Of a stretch of DNA of 6,546 nucleotides, positions 5,592-6,546 are shown piece by piece. The position numbers and the translations under genes are program-made. Every line of letters starts with the position of its first letter. The stretch's first letter is position 1. Origin of the DNA: Chlamydiota bacterium. Lineage in GTDB: Bacteria; Chlamydiota; Chlamydiia; Chlamydiales; Simkaniaceae. The DNA lies in contig JAKQGT010000079.1 in NCBI GenBank assembly GCA_029556005.1, positions 1 through 6,546 of the forward strand, given 5' to 3'. Under the pieces are notes generated by a model. It was not told the DNA's origin. It ran no database searches and saw nothing but the letters and a program-made list of their open reading frames with translations.

Positions 5592-5683
5592 TTCTTGAAT
5601 CTTTCTACATTTTGAGGTTGTAATAATAACTTTATTTTCGGTAAACACTGAAAAATATGATCATGTATTACAGCTCTTAATGT

Positions 5684-6546
5684 ATGGAAGCATTCAAATA
5701 CCATCCCCATCCTAGACCTTACTACCCCTGGGTCATTTGGATCTTATGTATCCTTTTCATTTTTTATAATTACATCATTCAATTTGCGGCTCTATTCATC
5801 AATATTCCTCTGCACACAAAGACTGTCGCTAATGTGGTTAATATCGCTCATCTTTTTGACCCTTATGCACTCACAGCCTTTCTTCTCCAAATTCCTGTCG
5901 CTTTGCTCATTGACAAATATGGGCCCAGAAAAACCACCTCTTTAGCGATTGTCATCACAGGTTTGGGTGCTATTCTTTTTGGGTTTAGTACCTCAATGGT
6001 AGAAATAGGGATCGCTGTAGCCATTTTTGGCGTAGGAAGTACCGTAACAATTGTAAATGCTCTTAAACTTGCCTCCAATTGGTTTCTCCCCTCCCGTTTT
6101 GCTGTCCTTGTCGGACTAACCATGACAGCCGCAGCTCTTGGAGCTGCTGTTGGGCAACCTCTAGCTCACACGATTATTCAAACCCTGGGTTGGCGTCAGT
6201 TAATGGTTAACTTAGGGATCATCGGAATCGTCTATGCCCTTCTTTTTTTTAGTATCGTTAGAGAAAATGCCCTAGGGGCCCGTTATTCCGTCTATCCCTC
6301 AAAATTATTGATTCCCTATCGGGTAGCCTTAAAAAAAGTATTCAAAAATCCCCAAAATTATCTCGTAGCCCTCTTTTTTGGTCTAGCCATGAGCCCTTGG
6401 GTCTCTTATTTTGGCGTGTGGCATATCCCCTTCTTTCAAACGACCTATCATGTTTCTCATCAGGAAGCCTTCATCGTAAATGTGATCAATGTTATCGCTT
6501 TTGGAGTGGGTGCTCCCTTTTTTGGTTGGATCTCAACCCGTCATAA
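5684..6546 (+). CDS. major facilitator superfamily transporter, N-terminal 287 residues (3' end outside window)
   Basis: The frame runs open to the last base, so about two thirds of a typical 400-450-residue MFS protein is present. Membrane spans are visible at about 14-38, 60-76, 87-102, 106-127, 140-160, 171-192, 226-248 and 264-281. The loop between spans 2 and 3 carries DKYGPRKT (77-84), the MFS motif A form D-x-x-G-x-R-(K/R). Span 5 contains NWFLPSRFAVLVGLTMTAAALGAAVGQPLA across 132-161, and GWR at 169-171 begins span 6; both resemble solute/metabolite:proton carriers common in intracellular bacteria. The substrate cannot be read from this part. The start is fixed by an in-frame TAA two codons upstream (5678-5680), yet no Shine-Dalgarno sequence precedes the ATG. 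A possible -10 box, TATGAT at 5656-5661, has no good -35 partner. The 143-bp element lies just upstream. Confidence 0.85.
   Translation, partial: MEAFKYHPHPRPYYPWVIWILCILFIFYNYIIQFAALFINIPLHTKTVANVVNIAHLFDPYALTAFLLQIPVALLIDKYGPRKTTSLAIVITGLGAILFGFSTSMVEIGIAVAIFGVGSTVTIVNALKLASNWFLPSRFAVLVGLTMTAAALGAAVGQPLAHTIIQTLGWRQLMVNLGIIGIVYALLFFSIVRENALGARYSVYPSKLLIPYRVALKKVFKNPQNYLVALFFGLAMSPWVSYFGVWHIPFFQTTYHVSHQEAFIVNVINVIAFGVGAPFFGWISTRH

Noticed and set aside
5466..5648. 60-codon minus-strand frame ending in a basic tail (FEYRRRTDLKKTEIKK), as a possible transposase remnant
   Set aside because: Most of it is the hairpin read through; no transposase motif is visible, and it begins outside the element.
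5863..6123. 86-codon minus-strand frame
   Set aside because: It is antisense to the MFS transporter gene, which has clear membrane spans and motif A.

Overview
The window looks like chromosomal DNA from a Chlamydiae-type bacterium, most likely an environmental (amoeba-associated) lineage. The evidence is an aromatic amino acid permease of the TyrP/HAAAP type, an outer-membrane-like protein that resembles the DUF1207 group, an MFS carrier, a moderately AT-rich composition, and small inverted-repeat elements between genes. The phylum is inferred from gene content only; no rRNA or other marker is present.

Layout from left to right: (1) the 3' part of a gene for a LOG/'lysine decarboxylase-like' Rossmann protein (+); (2) a possible 35-residue single-span membrane protein on the opposite strand, tail-to-tail with it; (3) a 447-residue protein of unknown function (+) with a plausible promoter and Shine-Dalgarno site; (4) tyrP (-), whose 3' end overlaps the unknown gene by 23 bases; (5) a 165-bp almost fully palindromic, MITE-like element; (6) a gene for a secreted, probable beta-barrel outer-membrane protein (-) whose stop codon lies at the edge of that element; (7) a short divergent promoter region; (8) a gene for a 119-residue helical protein (+) with a run of nine G in its ribosome-binding region; (9) a second, unrelated MITE-like element of 143 bp, flanked by an 8-bp direct repeat that contains the stop codon of the preceding gene; (10) the 5' part of an MFS transporter gene (+), which runs off the window.

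The genes do not form an obvious pathway. Three of them are envelope or transport functions (TyrP, the outer-membrane protein, MFS), as expected for a host-dependent bacterium that imports metabolites. The most unusual features are the two different small palindromic insertions, each placed exactly at a stop codon so that the encoded protein is unchanged, and two long poly-G tracts (nine in a translation start region, eight inside tyrP) that could be slippage sites. I found no RNA gene, CRISPR array or intact transposase. Every stretch longer than about 150 bases without a gene is accounted for by the small ORF, the promoters or the two elements.
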